Assembly: GCA_965247225.1 (NCBI GenBank)
Contig: CBDFGT010000018.1
Coordinates: 33,323-97,322, forward strand
Reading direction: 5' to 3'
From: CBDFGT01 sp965247225
Lineage (GTDB): Bacteria > Pseudomonadota > Alphaproteobacteria > Rhizobiales > Rhizobiaceae
DNA: 64,000 nt
The position numbers and the translations under genes were made by a program. Below are positions 8,636 through 16,421 of this stretch, in pieces. Every line of letters begins with the position of its first letter. Position 1 is the stretch's first letter. The notes beneath the pieces were generated by a model. The model was not told the DNA's origin. It did no database searches and worked only from the letters and a program-made list of their open reading frames with translations.

Positions 8636-9459
8636 TATACGAGTTCCTTCATCGCGATCCCGAACTGTTCGCCGTCAGGCACACCATGGTGCCAGACCGC
8701 CTTGTTTTCCATGAAGGAAACGCCCTTGCCCTTGACGGTATTGGCAATCACGCACAGCGGCTTCCCACGCAAGTGTGGCGGCGAGGTCAGAACCTGCAAG
8801 AGGGACTCGACATCATGACCGTCAACCATGACGACATCCCAGCCAAATGCGCGGAACTTGTCATCAAGCGGATCGAGGCCGTTGGTTTCTTCCGTTCCCA
8901 TACCCTGCTGAAGCCGGTTGCGGTCGACGATCAGTGTCAGGTTTGCCAGTTTGCGATTTCCTGCAGTCATCGCGGCTTCCCAGTTGGAACCTTCCTGCAA
9001 TTCGCCGTCACCCGTCAGGACAAAAGTGCGGTATGGCAGCTTCGCAAGCGTTCCGGCAATGGCTATGCCAACAGCCACGGGCATCCCGTGACCAAGGGGA
9101 CCGGTATTCGTTTCAACGCCAGGCACGTAATTGCGGTTTGGATGGCCGTTCAATTTTGAGTCGGGCTGCATATAGGTGGCAAGCCAGTCCTCCCGGAAAT
9201 AGCCTGCGGCACACAAGGCCGTATAAAGCGCACCTGTCGCATGTCCCTTGGACATGATGAAACGGTCTCTTTCAGCCATTTCCGGTTTGGCGCAATCGTA
9301 ATTCATGACGCCAAAATATAGCGTTGCGATGATATCTGTCGCAGAAAAATCACCACCGGGATGGCCAAGCTGTGCCGCGTGAACCATACGGAACGCGGTC
9401 CGGCGCATCCACAGCGCCTTTTCCCTGATCCTGGTGATTTTGTCATTTGTCAGTGTCAT
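8635..9459 (-). CDS. Transketolase, N-terminal subunit (split transketolase)
   Basis: A 274-residue thiamine diphosphate-binding subunit. Visible signatures are GHPGGDFS at the amino end, SKGHATGALY, LGHGMPVAVG and the ThDP/metal motif TGDGELQEGSNWEA with the closing Asn about thirty residues later (VDRNRLQ). This half corresponds to the PP domain of full-length transketolase. It begins 11 bases after the isomerase stop and is followed without a gap by the C-terminal half. Together they would transfer two-carbon units between sugar phosphates; the actual ketose phosphate is not revealed by sequence. Confidence 0.93.
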   Translation of the reverse strand: MTLTNDKITRIREKALWMRRTAFRMVHAAQLGHPGGDFSATDIIATLYFGVMNYDCAKPEMAERDRFIMSKGHATGALYTALCAAGYFREDWLATYMQPDSKLNGHPNRNYVPGVETNTGPLGHGMPVAVGIAIAGTLAKLPYRTFVLTGDGELQEGSNWEAAMTAGNRKLANLTLIVDRNRLQQGMGTEETNGLDPLDDKFRAFGWDVVMVDGHDVESLLQVLTSPPHLRGKPLCVIANTVKGKGVSFMENKAVWHHGVPDGEQFGIAMKELV

Positions 9460-9470
9460 TTCATGCCCTT

Positions 9471-10937
9471 TCAGAAACGGGCGGGGAAGGTGAGGCTCGC
9501 TTCAGGCGTTGCGTTGTGGTGATAATGCGGCCATTTGAGATAGCGATGAACCGCTTCATTGATGACGTCAGCATGATGCCCCCTGACCATCGCCACGTGA
9601 TGCTCAAATCCGTTCTGCGAGATGAAGCGCATCAGCCCGCGCAGGTTTTTGACCCTGGACACGGCAATACCACCATCCATCGGGAACGGATCGTCGGTAA
9701 ACTCCCCTTCCCCCAGATAGCATTTGATGGTCCCGGCCCGGTCATCCGTCGACAGACGGAAATAGGTCATGTCACCGGCACGCACTTTGCCCTTGACGGC
9801 TCCGAAACATTTTTCCCGACCGATTGTCTCACCCAGCACATCCAGCTCCCCGATTTCGGGAGTAGCGCCGAAAAAGCTTTTGGGATAGTTGCCGCAATGG
9901 GTGCAGACGCATTTGTCGGCTTCCTGTCCGTAATTATTGTTCCAGTCCAGAATGGCGGATGGAGCCCCGGAGGCGAGCGAAAGGGCATACATCGAAACAG
10001 CGCCCATGATGTCAACTTCACAAGCCGAAGGCATCAGCTCCTCACCCATCATCGACATGGTCAGACAGGTTGCACAGCCGAAATTGTCCTGCAGGGAACG
10101 CCAGCACTGAATGGCCGAGGCATCGCAACCATTTTCGTCGATCCATCGATTGACAGCCAATGTCCACCTTGCCTGGCGCAAAATCTGCTCCCCCTTGATA
10201 TGGGCTGCAATGGTGCCGTAGCTTTTGATGCGCTCAAGTTTTTCGACCAGGGCAGGATCACTCGCGGGAATCCGCTCCGCCATCCCCATCATTTCCGACA
10301 GATCAACGGTTACAACCGTGATACCGGATGCCTGCAACAGCTTTTCGGAATAGCGCATGGTCTGGAACGCGCCCGTGCGTGCGCCGATGGAGCCGAGCCG
10401 CGCACCGCGCAAGCCGCGGACCGTACGACAGATGCGCGAAAAGCGTTCCAGATCGTTCCTGAACTCAAGGCTTGAGATGTCGCAGGTGTGGCTTGTCGTT
10501 TCCGTAAAGGGCACGCCATACTGATAGAAATTGTTCGACACGGACAGCTTGCCACAAAATGCATCCCGGCGCTCATGCACCGAAACCTTGTCGACCTCGT
10601 CATTGCTCGCCTGCAGAAGGATTGGCACATTGAGCCCGGCACGGTTAACCAGTTCGGCAATCGCAATTTCATCACCGAAATTCGGCAGGCAGATTACGAG
10701 TCCGTCTATATCGTCCCGCACAGAGCGGAAAAAGCTGGCATAAAGATCAGCGTCAGGCACGGACTGCACCGCACCATTGACGGTCGCATCATAGGGAAGG
10801 ATATGCGCTGTGATGCCCAGGGCCTCAAGATGCGCAAGAACTTCATCACGGGCAGCCTTGCAGGGCGCACCGTTGAAGAAGGCACGACTTCCGATCACAA
10901 CACCAAGCGCGATTTTCTTGCGGATAAACCTGCTCAT
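9471..10937 (-). CDS. L-fucose/L-arabinose isomerase-family protein (COG2407)
   Basis: A 488-residue member of the FucI/AraA fold superfamily. The metal and catalytic positions appear to be present: Glu307 in ACEVDIMG, Asp331 in ILDWNN, and a His in the EHHVAM segment near residue 446, matching the Glu/Asp/His set of L-fucose isomerase. It should interconvert an aldose and a ketose in the cytoplasm. A CVCTHC cluster at 343-348 is richer in Cys than I recall for relatives. The start was placed at 10937 because GGAGG lies six bases upstream on the coding strand; the next upstream ATG touches that GGAGG. It heads the operon isomerase, transketolase N, transketolase C, divergent from the ABC importer. 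The substrate is not known. Confidence 0.85.
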   Translation of the reverse strand: MSRFIRKKIALGVVIGSRAFFNGAPCKAARDEVLAHLEALGITAHILPYDATVNGAVQSVPDADLYASFFRSVRDDIDGLVICLPNFGDEIAIAELVNRAGLNVPILLQASNDEVDKVSVHERRDAFCGKLSVSNNFYQYGVPFTETTSHTCDISSLEFRNDLERFSRICRTVRGLRGARLGSIGARTGAFQTMRYSEKLLQASGITVVTVDLSEMMGMAERIPASDPALVEKLERIKSYGTIAAHIKGEQILRQARWTLAVNRWIDENGCDASAIQCWRSLQDNFGCATCLTMSMMGEELMPSACEVDIMGAVSMYALSLASGAPSAILDWNNNYGQEADKCVCTHCGNYPKSFFGATPEIGELDVLGETIGREKCFGAVKGKVRAGDMTYFRLSTDDRAGTIKCYLGEGEFTDDPFPMDGGIAVSRVKNLRGLMRFISQNGFEHHVAMVRGHHADVINEAVHRYLKWPHYHHNATPEASLTFPARF

Positions 10938-10943
10938 TCCCAT

Positions 10944-10980
10944 CCTCCCCAAATCATATTGGGGCGGCAATTCGCCCCAA
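10944..10980 (-). promoter_or_regulatory. Leader with two mutually exclusive hairpins at the isomerase ribosome-binding site
   Basis: Reading toward the isomerase gene, an 8-base perfect inverted repeat (TTGGGGCG at 10980-10973 and CGCCCCAA at 10966-10959, loop of six) is followed by TTTGGGGAGG at 10953-10944. The CCCCAA of the first hairpin can instead pair with TTGGGG at 10952-10947, which overlaps the Shine-Dalgarno sequence, with a six-base loop. One fold frees and the other hides the ribosome-binding site. This is geometry seen in the sequence; that it regulates anything is inference. Confidence 0.4.
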
Positions 10981-10983
10981 AGG

Positions 10984-11015
10984 TCATTTTTGTTTATTTT
11001 CGATCATTTTTGTTT
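10984..11015. repeat. Two 12-base direct repeats, candidate DeoR operator
   Basis: TCATTTTTGTTT occurs at 10984-10995 and again at 11004-11015, exactly 20 bases apart (about two helical turns). A related, inverted GATCATGTTTCG lies near 11043-11054. The repeats are just downstream of a plausible promoter for the leftward operon, where a repressor such as the DeoR protein encoded at 15581 could block transcription. Confidence 0.5.
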
Positions 11016-11031
11016 TTTTGTCCAGCCATCA

Positions 11032-11059
11032 CGTATAGAAATCGAAACATGATCAACAA
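11032..11059 (-). promoter_or_regulatory. Candidate promoter of the isomerase-transketolase operon
   Basis: On the minus strand TTGTTG (11059-11054) and TATACG (11037-11032) are separated by 16 bases, giving a moderate sigma-70 match. Transcription would begin near 11025, placing the 12-base direct repeats roughly at +10 to +41. Confidence 0.4.
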
Positions 11060-11166
11060 ATAAGTACAGAAATCTAATTTTAACAGATACTTAGCTATTT
11101 TTTTCAAAGGAAGCCGAACTGTTTGTTGCGTCGCAATACTGTTAGCACTCGCAAAAACAAAAGTAT

Positions 11167-11194
11167 TTGACATTATTCAAAACTATTCGATAAT
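11167..11194 (+). promoter_or_regulatory. Strong sigma-70-type promoter of the ABC importer operon
   Basis: TTGACA at 11167-11172 and GATAAT at 11189-11194 with a 16-base spacer; a GGGAGG ribosome-binding site follows five bases before the ATG of the binding protein. With the neighbouring elements it fills the 307-base divergent gap between 10938 and 11244. The remainder of that gap is AT-rich, includes TTAA-N7-TTAG at 11080-11094, and shows no small gene. Confidence 0.65.
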
Positions 11195-11244
11195 TGGCGG
11201 CGGGAACCTGAGAGAGGTCGGGTTTCTTCAAATGGGAGGTTTCA

Positions 11245-12186
11245 ATGAAATTCAGCAAGTATTTGCTCGCAACCGTATTTGCGGTAAGCGTTGCAGGCGC
11301 AGTTTCCGGCACGGTCTTTGCGGCCGACACCATCGCCATCATCACTCCAAGCCATGACAACCCGTTCTTCAAGGCAGAGGCTGACGGTGCCGCTGCCAAG
11401 GCCAAAGAGCTTGGCTACGAAACCATGGTTCTTGTTCATGATGACGATGCCAACAAGCAGAATGAACTTTTCGATTCCGCAATTGCTGCGGGCGTAAAGG
11501 CCATCATCCTTGACAACGCCGGTGCTGACGCATCTGTCGCTGCTGTCCAGAAGGCCAAGGACAAGGGCATCCCTTCATTCCTGATCGACCGCGAAATCAC
11601 GGCAACGGGCGTTGCCGTCTCGCAGATCGTTTCCAACAACTACCAGGGTGCGCAACTCGGTGGTGAGGAATTCGTCAAGCTGATGGGTGAAAAGGGTAAC
11701 TATGCCGAACTCATCGGCAAGGAATCCGATACAAACGCCGGTATCCGTTCCAAGGGCTATCATGACGTCATTGACCAGTACAGCGACATGAAAATGGTTG
11801 CGCAGCAGACAGCCAACTGGTCCCAGACGGAAGCCTATACGGTCATGGAATCCATGCTGCAGGCACATCCCGATATCAAGGGGGTCATTTCCGGCAACGA
11901 TACGATGGCAATGGGGGCCTATGCAGCCCTGGAGGCCGCCGGCCGCAAGGATGTCATTGTTGTCGGTTTCGACGGCTCCAACGATGTTCGCGATTCGATC
12001 CTCAAGGGTGGCATCAAGGCAACCGTCCTGCAGCCGGCATACCAGCAGGCGCAGCTTGCCGTAGAGCAGGCTGACAAGTTCATCAAGACCGGCTCGACCG
12101 GTGTTGAAGAAAAGCAGCTGATGGACTGCGTCCTGATCAATGCGGACAATGCCGCCAAGCTTGAGACATTCGCCCTGAAGCCCTGA
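11245..12186 (+). CDS. Ribose-type sugar ABC transporter, periplasmic binding protein
   Basis: A 313-residue RbsB-like type 1 periplasmic binding protein. A signal peptide ends at about residue 27 (TVFAAD). The mature start TIAIITPSHDNPFFKAEADGA is the classic first strand and sugar-binding loop, and GNDTMAMGAYAALEAAG and VVGFDGSNDVRDSI are the second-domain ligand motifs of this class. It would deliver a monosaccharide or polyol to the permease encoded downstream. An unusually clear promoter and a strong Shine-Dalgarno precede it, and a hairpin follows it, which would give the binding protein more transcripts than the membrane components. Ligand identity cannot be read from sequence. Confidence 0.93.
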   Translation: MKFSKYLLATVFAVSVAGAVSGTVFAADTIAIITPSHDNPFFKAEADGAAAKAKELGYETMVLVHDDDANKQNELFDSAIAAGVKAIILDNAGADASVAAVQKAKDKGIPSFLIDREITATGVAVSQIVSNNYQGAQLGGEEFVKLMGEKGNYAELIGKESDTNAGIRSKGYHDVIDQYSDMKMVAQQTANWSQTEAYTVMESMLQAHPDIKGVISGNDTMAMGAYAALEAAGRKDVIVVGFDGSNDVRDSILKGGIKATVLQPAYQQAQLAVEQADKFIKTGSTGVEEKQLMDCVLINADNAAKLETFALKP

Positions 12187-12206
12187 TTTAAGGCGACAGC
12201 AATGAT

Positions 12207-12231
12207 CCGGACCCCCCATAAGGGGGTCTGG
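12207..12231 (+). terminator. Intra-operon hairpin after the binding-protein gene
   Basis: CCGGACCCCC (12207-12216) pairs with GGGGGTCTGG (12222-12231) with one G-T wobble and a five-base loop, followed by a weak GTTTG. It is probably a partial terminator or a 3' stabiliser that raises binding-protein expression relative to the downstream transporter genes. Confidence 0.6.
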
Positions 12232-12260
12232 TTTGATCCATCTTCCAATGTCCCGGTATT

Positions 12261-12908
12261 ATGATGAAAATCAGTATGTTATTGACTATCGTCCTGACGG
12301 CGCTCCTGCCGTTGTCGGGCTGCAAGCTCATCAAGACAAGTGAGTTGAGACAAGAAGCGGCGGTCACCGGTCAGGCGGGCGATGATGATCGTATTGCAGC
12401 ACTGGTCAACGATAGTTTTGAAACGAAGCTTGTTGCCCTGCTGAACGAAAAGGCCGTAGACTTTAACACCCTGAAAACAGCGATAGCCGCCAATCTGGAT
12501 GATGCAGGCAAGACATATGGCCTCAGGGTTGGCGGAGCCGGCGGATCCTGGAATTTTTCTGTCAGGGGTACAGCCAAAATTCTCGATATAGACCGCCGTT
12601 CAAAGGCCGGTGTCGCCAGTCTTGATACAGATGGTGATGGCAAGGCAGATGCCGGGTTGCAAATTGGTCCGGTCGTAAAAGGTACAGCCCTCAGAGACAT
12701 TGCCCCTGTCTATGACTTTTCAGCCTTTCGCGACCAGATAGAATTTGCAAAGCTTGGACGTGCCCTGAACGACGCGGCCCTGAAACGGCTGCCGGATAAT
12801 TTCGACACCCTGACAGGCAGGACGATCAACTTCCTGGGCGCGGTTGCAATGCGCTCGGCAACCGAATTGCCGATGATTGTTCCCGTAACTGCGGATGTGA
12901 CACCATGA
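12261..12908 (+). CDS. DUF2291 family periplasmic lipoprotein associated with sugar ABC transporter
   Basis: A 215-residue protein with a lipoprotein signal peptide: a hydrophobic segment ending LLPLSGCK, giving a lipidated Cys at about residue 21. The remainder fits DUF2291, a family of predicted periplasmic lipoproteins repeatedly found inside ribose/erythritol-type ABC operons of alphaproteobacteria. It is placed between the binding protein and the ATPase and overlaps the latter's start by four bases (ATGA), so it is a designed part of the operon. Its role is unknown; a scaffold or second substrate-capture component of the importer is a reasonable inference. Two ATG codons (12261 and 12264) are possible starts. 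Confidence 0.78.
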   Translation: MMKISMLLTIVLTALLPLSGCKLIKTSELRQEAAVTGQAGDDDRIAALVNDSFETKLVALLNEKAVDFNTLKTAIAANLDDAGKTYGLRVGGAGGSWNFSVRGTAKILDIDRRSKAGVASLDTDGDGKADAGLQIGPVVKGTALRDIAPVYDFSAFRDQIEFAKLGRALNDAALKRLPDNFDTLTGRTINFLGAVAMRSATELPMIVPVTADVTP

Positions 12909-14434
12909 CGGCGGCGCATCCTGTAGGGCTTTCCATCCGTGGCGGATCGAAATTTTATCCGGGCACGCAGGCTTTGAAAAACGTCGATTTCGATTTGCGC
13001 ATGGGTGCCGTCAATGTTCTGGTTGGCGAAAATGGTGCCGGCAAGTCGACACTGATGAAAATCATAGCCGGTGTAGAACAGCTCAATGGCGGCGCGATAG
13101 AACTCTTTGGAGAGAAGGTTGTTTTCGCGGACCGCTCTGATGCTGCCCGCCACGGTATCGGTATCGTCTTTCAGGAATTGAACCTGTTCCCGAACCTGAC
13201 GGTGACGGAAAACATCTTCATCGGCCATGAAATGACAGCGTTCGGGGTTCACATTGACCGCGAGGCGCAGGGCGATATCGCCCGCAAGCTGATGCAGAGG
13301 CTTGAGCAGGACATCGATCCTGAAACGCCGCTCGGAAATCTTCGGATCGGCCAGCAGCAAATCATTGAAATTGCTAAAGCTTTGGCAAACAACGCCAAAA
13401 TTCTGATCCTCGACGAGCCCACATCCGCCTTGTCTTCGGCAGAGGTCGAAGTGCTTTTCAAGGCGATCGGTGACCTGAAACGGCAGGGTGTGGGTATCGT
13501 GTACATTTCTCACCGTCTTGAGGAGCTTATCCGGATCGGCGACTATATCACCGTTTTGCGTGATGGTGTCATTACGGGTTCTCGCCCGATGCAGGGCGTC
13601 ACGATTTCCTGGATTGTCACCAATATGATTGGCAGCGCTTCCAAGGAATTTCCGCGCGGTGAAGGCCATGCGATCGGCAAGGAGGTGTTCAGGATCGAGA
13701 ATATCTGTCTGCCAAATGCCGGGGGCGGCCTGACGGTCGATCATATGTCCCTGACAGTGAACGCCGGTGAGATCGTCGGTCTTTACGGACTGATGGGGGC
13801 CGGTCGCAGTGAAATGCTGGAGTGCATTATGGCACAGCACCCTCAATCGCGTGGCCAGATGTATATCGAGGGCGAACTGGTAACGGAGCGCACCGTATCA
13901 GGCCGCATCCGCAAGGGTCTTGCCCTCATTCCCGAGGACCGCAAGCGCGATGGTCTTGTGCAGATCATGTCGATCCGCGAAAACCTCACCCTGTCTTCAC
14001 TTCGCGCGTTCACACGCGGGTTTCACCTGAATCTTGGACGGGAGGCAGCCCGCGCCGCAGAATTTGTCAAAAGGTTGACCATCAAGATCGCAAACATCGA
14101 AAACCCGGTCTCCAGCCTTTCAGGCGGCAATCAGCAAAAGGTCGTCATTGGCAAGGCGCTGATGACCCGTCCGAAAATCCTTTTGATGGATGAGCCCTCC
14201 CGCGGCATTGATATCGGTGCCAAGGCGGAGATTTTCAGGACCATGCGCAAACTCTCGGCAGAGGGACTGGGCATTCTCTTCGTGACATCTGACCTTGAGG
14301 AAGTCCTCGCCCTTTCCGACAGAATTCTTGTTATGGCGAATGGCAGGCTTGCCGGCAGTTTTCTTGCCGGTGCCAACCCCGCCGACGTCATCGCGGCAGC
14401 ATCGCCCAATCAGTTCGAGGTTACAGCATCATGA
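12905..14434 (+). CDS. Sugar ABC transporter ATP-binding protein, tandem nucleotide-binding domains (RbsA type)
   Basis: A 509-residue fusion of two ATPase domains, as usual for carbohydrate-uptake type 2 transporters. The first domain has Walker A GENGAGKST (residues 41-49), a signature LRIGQQQ in place of LSGGQ, and Walker B ILILDEPTSAL. The second has a degenerate Walker A (GLMGAGRSE) with a good LSGGNQQKV signature and LLMDEPSRGID, the common asymmetry in this family. It energises import through the adjoining permease. The gene overlaps both neighbours by four bases (ATGA), so translation of lipoprotein, ATPase and permease is coupled. Confidence 0.96.
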   Translation: MTAAHPVGLSIRGGSKFYPGTQALKNVDFDLRMGAVNVLVGENGAGKSTLMKIIAGVEQLNGGAIELFGEKVVFADRSDAARHGIGIVFQELNLFPNLTVTENIFIGHEMTAFGVHIDREAQGDIARKLMQRLEQDIDPETPLGNLRIGQQQIIEIAKALANNAKILILDEPTSALSSAEVEVLFKAIGDLKRQGVGIVYISHRLEELIRIGDYITVLRDGVITGSRPMQGVTISWIVTNMIGSASKEFPRGEGHAIGKEVFRIENICLPNAGGGLTVDHMSLTVNAGEIVGLYGLMGAGRSEMLECIMAQHPQSRGQMYIEGELVTERTVSGRIRKGLALIPEDRKRDGLVQIMSIRENLTLSSLRAFTRGFHLNLGREAARAAEFVKRLTIKIANIENPVSSLSGGNQQKVVIGKALMTRPKILLMDEPSRGIDIGAKAEIFRTMRKLSAEGLGILFVTSDLEEVLALSDRILVMANGRLAGSFLAGANPADVIAAASPNQFEVTAS

Positions 14435-15483
14435 TCACGACGATCCATTCCCCCCGCATCGCAAGCGCGACAACCCTCCTGCTCCTCCTGCTGAAGCTGC
14501 GCACGCTTGTTGCGCTTTTTCTTGTTTTCGGGTTCTTTTCCCTGGCGGCCCCCAATTTCCTTTCGCCCGAAAATGTTCTGATTGTTTCCAAACACGTCGC
14601 CCTCAATGCGTTTCTGGCCATCGGTATGACATTCGTCATCATTACCGGCGGTATTGACCTTTCGGTAGGTTCGATCGTCGGCCTGTGCGCGATGGTCACG
14701 GGCTACTTGATGCTGAACGGGCTGGATCTGGGCATTGGTTTGACGATGGTCTTCAATACCTATGAAATCTGCCTGATCGTCCTTGTTGTCGGCGGATTGA
14801 TAGGCGTCATCAACGGCCTGCTGATTACAAAGCTCAACGTGGCACCCTTTATCGCGACACTGGGAACGCTCTACGTCGCGCGCGGCGCGGCGCTGTTGTT
14901 GTCGAATGGCAGCACCTTTCCCAACCTGACCGGAAAGGCGGAATGGGGAACGGCCAGTTTTCCCTTCATCGGAGCGGGCAATTTTCTCAATATTCCAGTC
15001 TCGATCTGGATTCTTGCAGTCGTCGCCATTCTGGCATCCTACATTGCCACGCGCACGCCGCTGGGGCGCTACATTTATGCTGTCGGGGGCAATGAGCGTG
15101 GTGCTGCCCTGTCTGGCGTCAATGTCGAACACATCAAGATTTTCGTATACCTGTTTTCGGGAATTTGCGCAGCGTTGGTCGGCCTGATCATTGCCTCCCA
15201 GCTTCAGGCAGCACACCCGGCAACGGGAGAAACGTTCGAGCTGAATGCTATCGCTGCAGCTGTGCTGGGCGGAACGTCCATGTCTGGCGGCCGCGGCCGC
15301 GTAGCCGGTACGCTGATCGGTGCCTTCGTCATTGGAATTCTCGCCGACGGCCTTATCATGATGGGTGTTTCCTCGTTCTGGCAGACGGTTATCAAGGGCC
15401 TGGTTATTATTGGCGCTGTGGTCATTGATCAGGTACAACAAAAGCTGCAGGCACGGGTCATCCTTCAGCAGCGCGCCGGGTAA
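14431..15483 (+). CDS. Sugar ABC transporter permease (RbsC/AraH family)
   Basis: A 350-residue inner-membrane protein with eight to ten hydrophobic helices. The family signature GMTFVIITGGIDLSVGS is present near residues 69-85, together with the LGTLYVARG and GGRGRVAGTLIGA segments found in RbsC-type permeases. It forms the translocation channel with the tandem ATPase encoded just upstream and overlapping by four bases. The DeoR regulator gene follows after about 100 bases. Confidence 0.95.
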   Translation: MITTIHSPRIASATTLLLLLLKLRTLVALFLVFGFFSLAAPNFLSPENVLIVSKHVALNAFLAIGMTFVIITGGIDLSVGSIVGLCAMVTGYLMLNGLDLGIGLTMVFNTYEICLIVLVVGGLIGVINGLLITKLNVAPFIATLGTLYVARGAALLLSNGSTFPNLTGKAEWGTASFPFIGAGNFLNIPVSIWILAVVAILASYIATRTPLGRYIYAVGGNERGAALSGVNVEHIKIFVYLFSGICAALVGLIIASQLQAAHPATGETFELNAIAAAVLGGTSMSGGRGRVAGTLIGAFVIGILADGLIMMGVSSFWQTVIKGLVIIGAVVIDQVQQKLQARVILQQRAG

Positions 15484-15580
15484 TGTTGCATCGCACCTCT
15501 TTTCTTGGCATATGCGAGTGTGGACTCCTGCAGTTGTTGCGAATTGCTTGCATATTTTTTGAATTGGGTAAGTTTTGCAA

Positions 15581-16390
15581 ATGGAATTGAAATCCGAATT
15601 TGACAGAAGCGAGCCAATGGCGGGACTGCTCTCGGAGCCCCGCAGAAGGCGAATTCTGGAGTGGATACAAGAAGAAGGCTCTGCGCGTGTCCGCGAACTT
15701 GCAGAAGCGTTCAAGGTGTCGGATGCCACAATTCGTCAGGATCTGGAAAAGCTTGAAAATGAAAGATTCATTATACGCGAACATGGCGGTGCATTCCTGA
15801 GCCGTACCGCGATTCAATCGGATCCGCTCACGCTCCACCATCAGGACAATATGGACAGAAAGCGTCGTATCGGTGCCATGGCTGCAAGCCTCGTGCGGGA
15901 TGGTGAAACGCTTGTTCTGGATGCAGGGACGACGACGACAGAAATTGCCATGAGACTTCAGAACCATAAAAATCTGACAGTCATTACGAACGCCCTGAAT
16001 ATCGCCATTATTCTGGGATCGATTCCAACTTTCGCCTTGCATATGCCGGGCGGGCAATTCAAATCTCCCACGCTGTCCCTGTCCGGGGACAAATCGGTCG
16101 AATATTTCCGTAATATCTTTGCTGCAAAGCTGTTTCTGGCGACAGCAGGCGTAGCCCTTGACGCAGGGCTCACATATCCGAGTTTTGCCGATCTTCAACT
16201 GAAAGAAGCGATGATCAAGGCCGCCGCGCATGTTTATCTGGTGGCTGATTCCACAAAAATCGGCAAATCATCCTTCACCCGCCTCGGCTCACTGGACGTG
16301 ATCCAGTCCTTCATTACGGACGATGGCATTTCCGACGCCGATGCGAAAGAGTTTGAGCGTCGCGGGATCGAATTGATCATCGCAATGTGA
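15581..16390 (+). CDS. DeoR-family transcriptional regulator of the sugar island
   Basis: A 269-residue regulator. The N-terminal winged helix-turn-helix (residues ~14-70) has the DeoR pattern RRRRILEWIQEEG... VSDATIRQDLEKLE and the following REHGGA. The C-terminal sensor domain is the DeoRC sugar-phosphate isomerase-like fold, seen in LVLDAGTTTTEIA and LVADSTKIGKSSF. Members are usually repressors released by a phosphorylated sugar of the pathway they control. Position at the end of the importer operon, and operator-like repeats in the shared control region, make it the probable regulator of both arms. ATG at 15581 is preferred over an upstream TTG. Confidence 0.92.
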   Translation: MELKSEFDRSEPMAGLLSEPRRRRILEWIQEEGSARVRELAEAFKVSDATIRQDLEKLENERFIIREHGGAFLSRTAIQSDPLTLHHQDNMDRKRRIGAMAASLVRDGETLVLDAGTTTTEIAMRLQNHKNLTVITNALNIAIILGSIPTFALHMPGGQFKSPTLSLSGDKSVEYFRNIFAAKLFLATAGVALDAGLTYPSFADLQLKEAMIKAAAHVYLVADSTKIGKSSFTRLGSLDVIQSFITDDGISDADAKEFERRGIELIIAM

Positions 16391-16421
16391 GTGACACAAC
16401 AACGGCCGGTGAAATCTGGTG

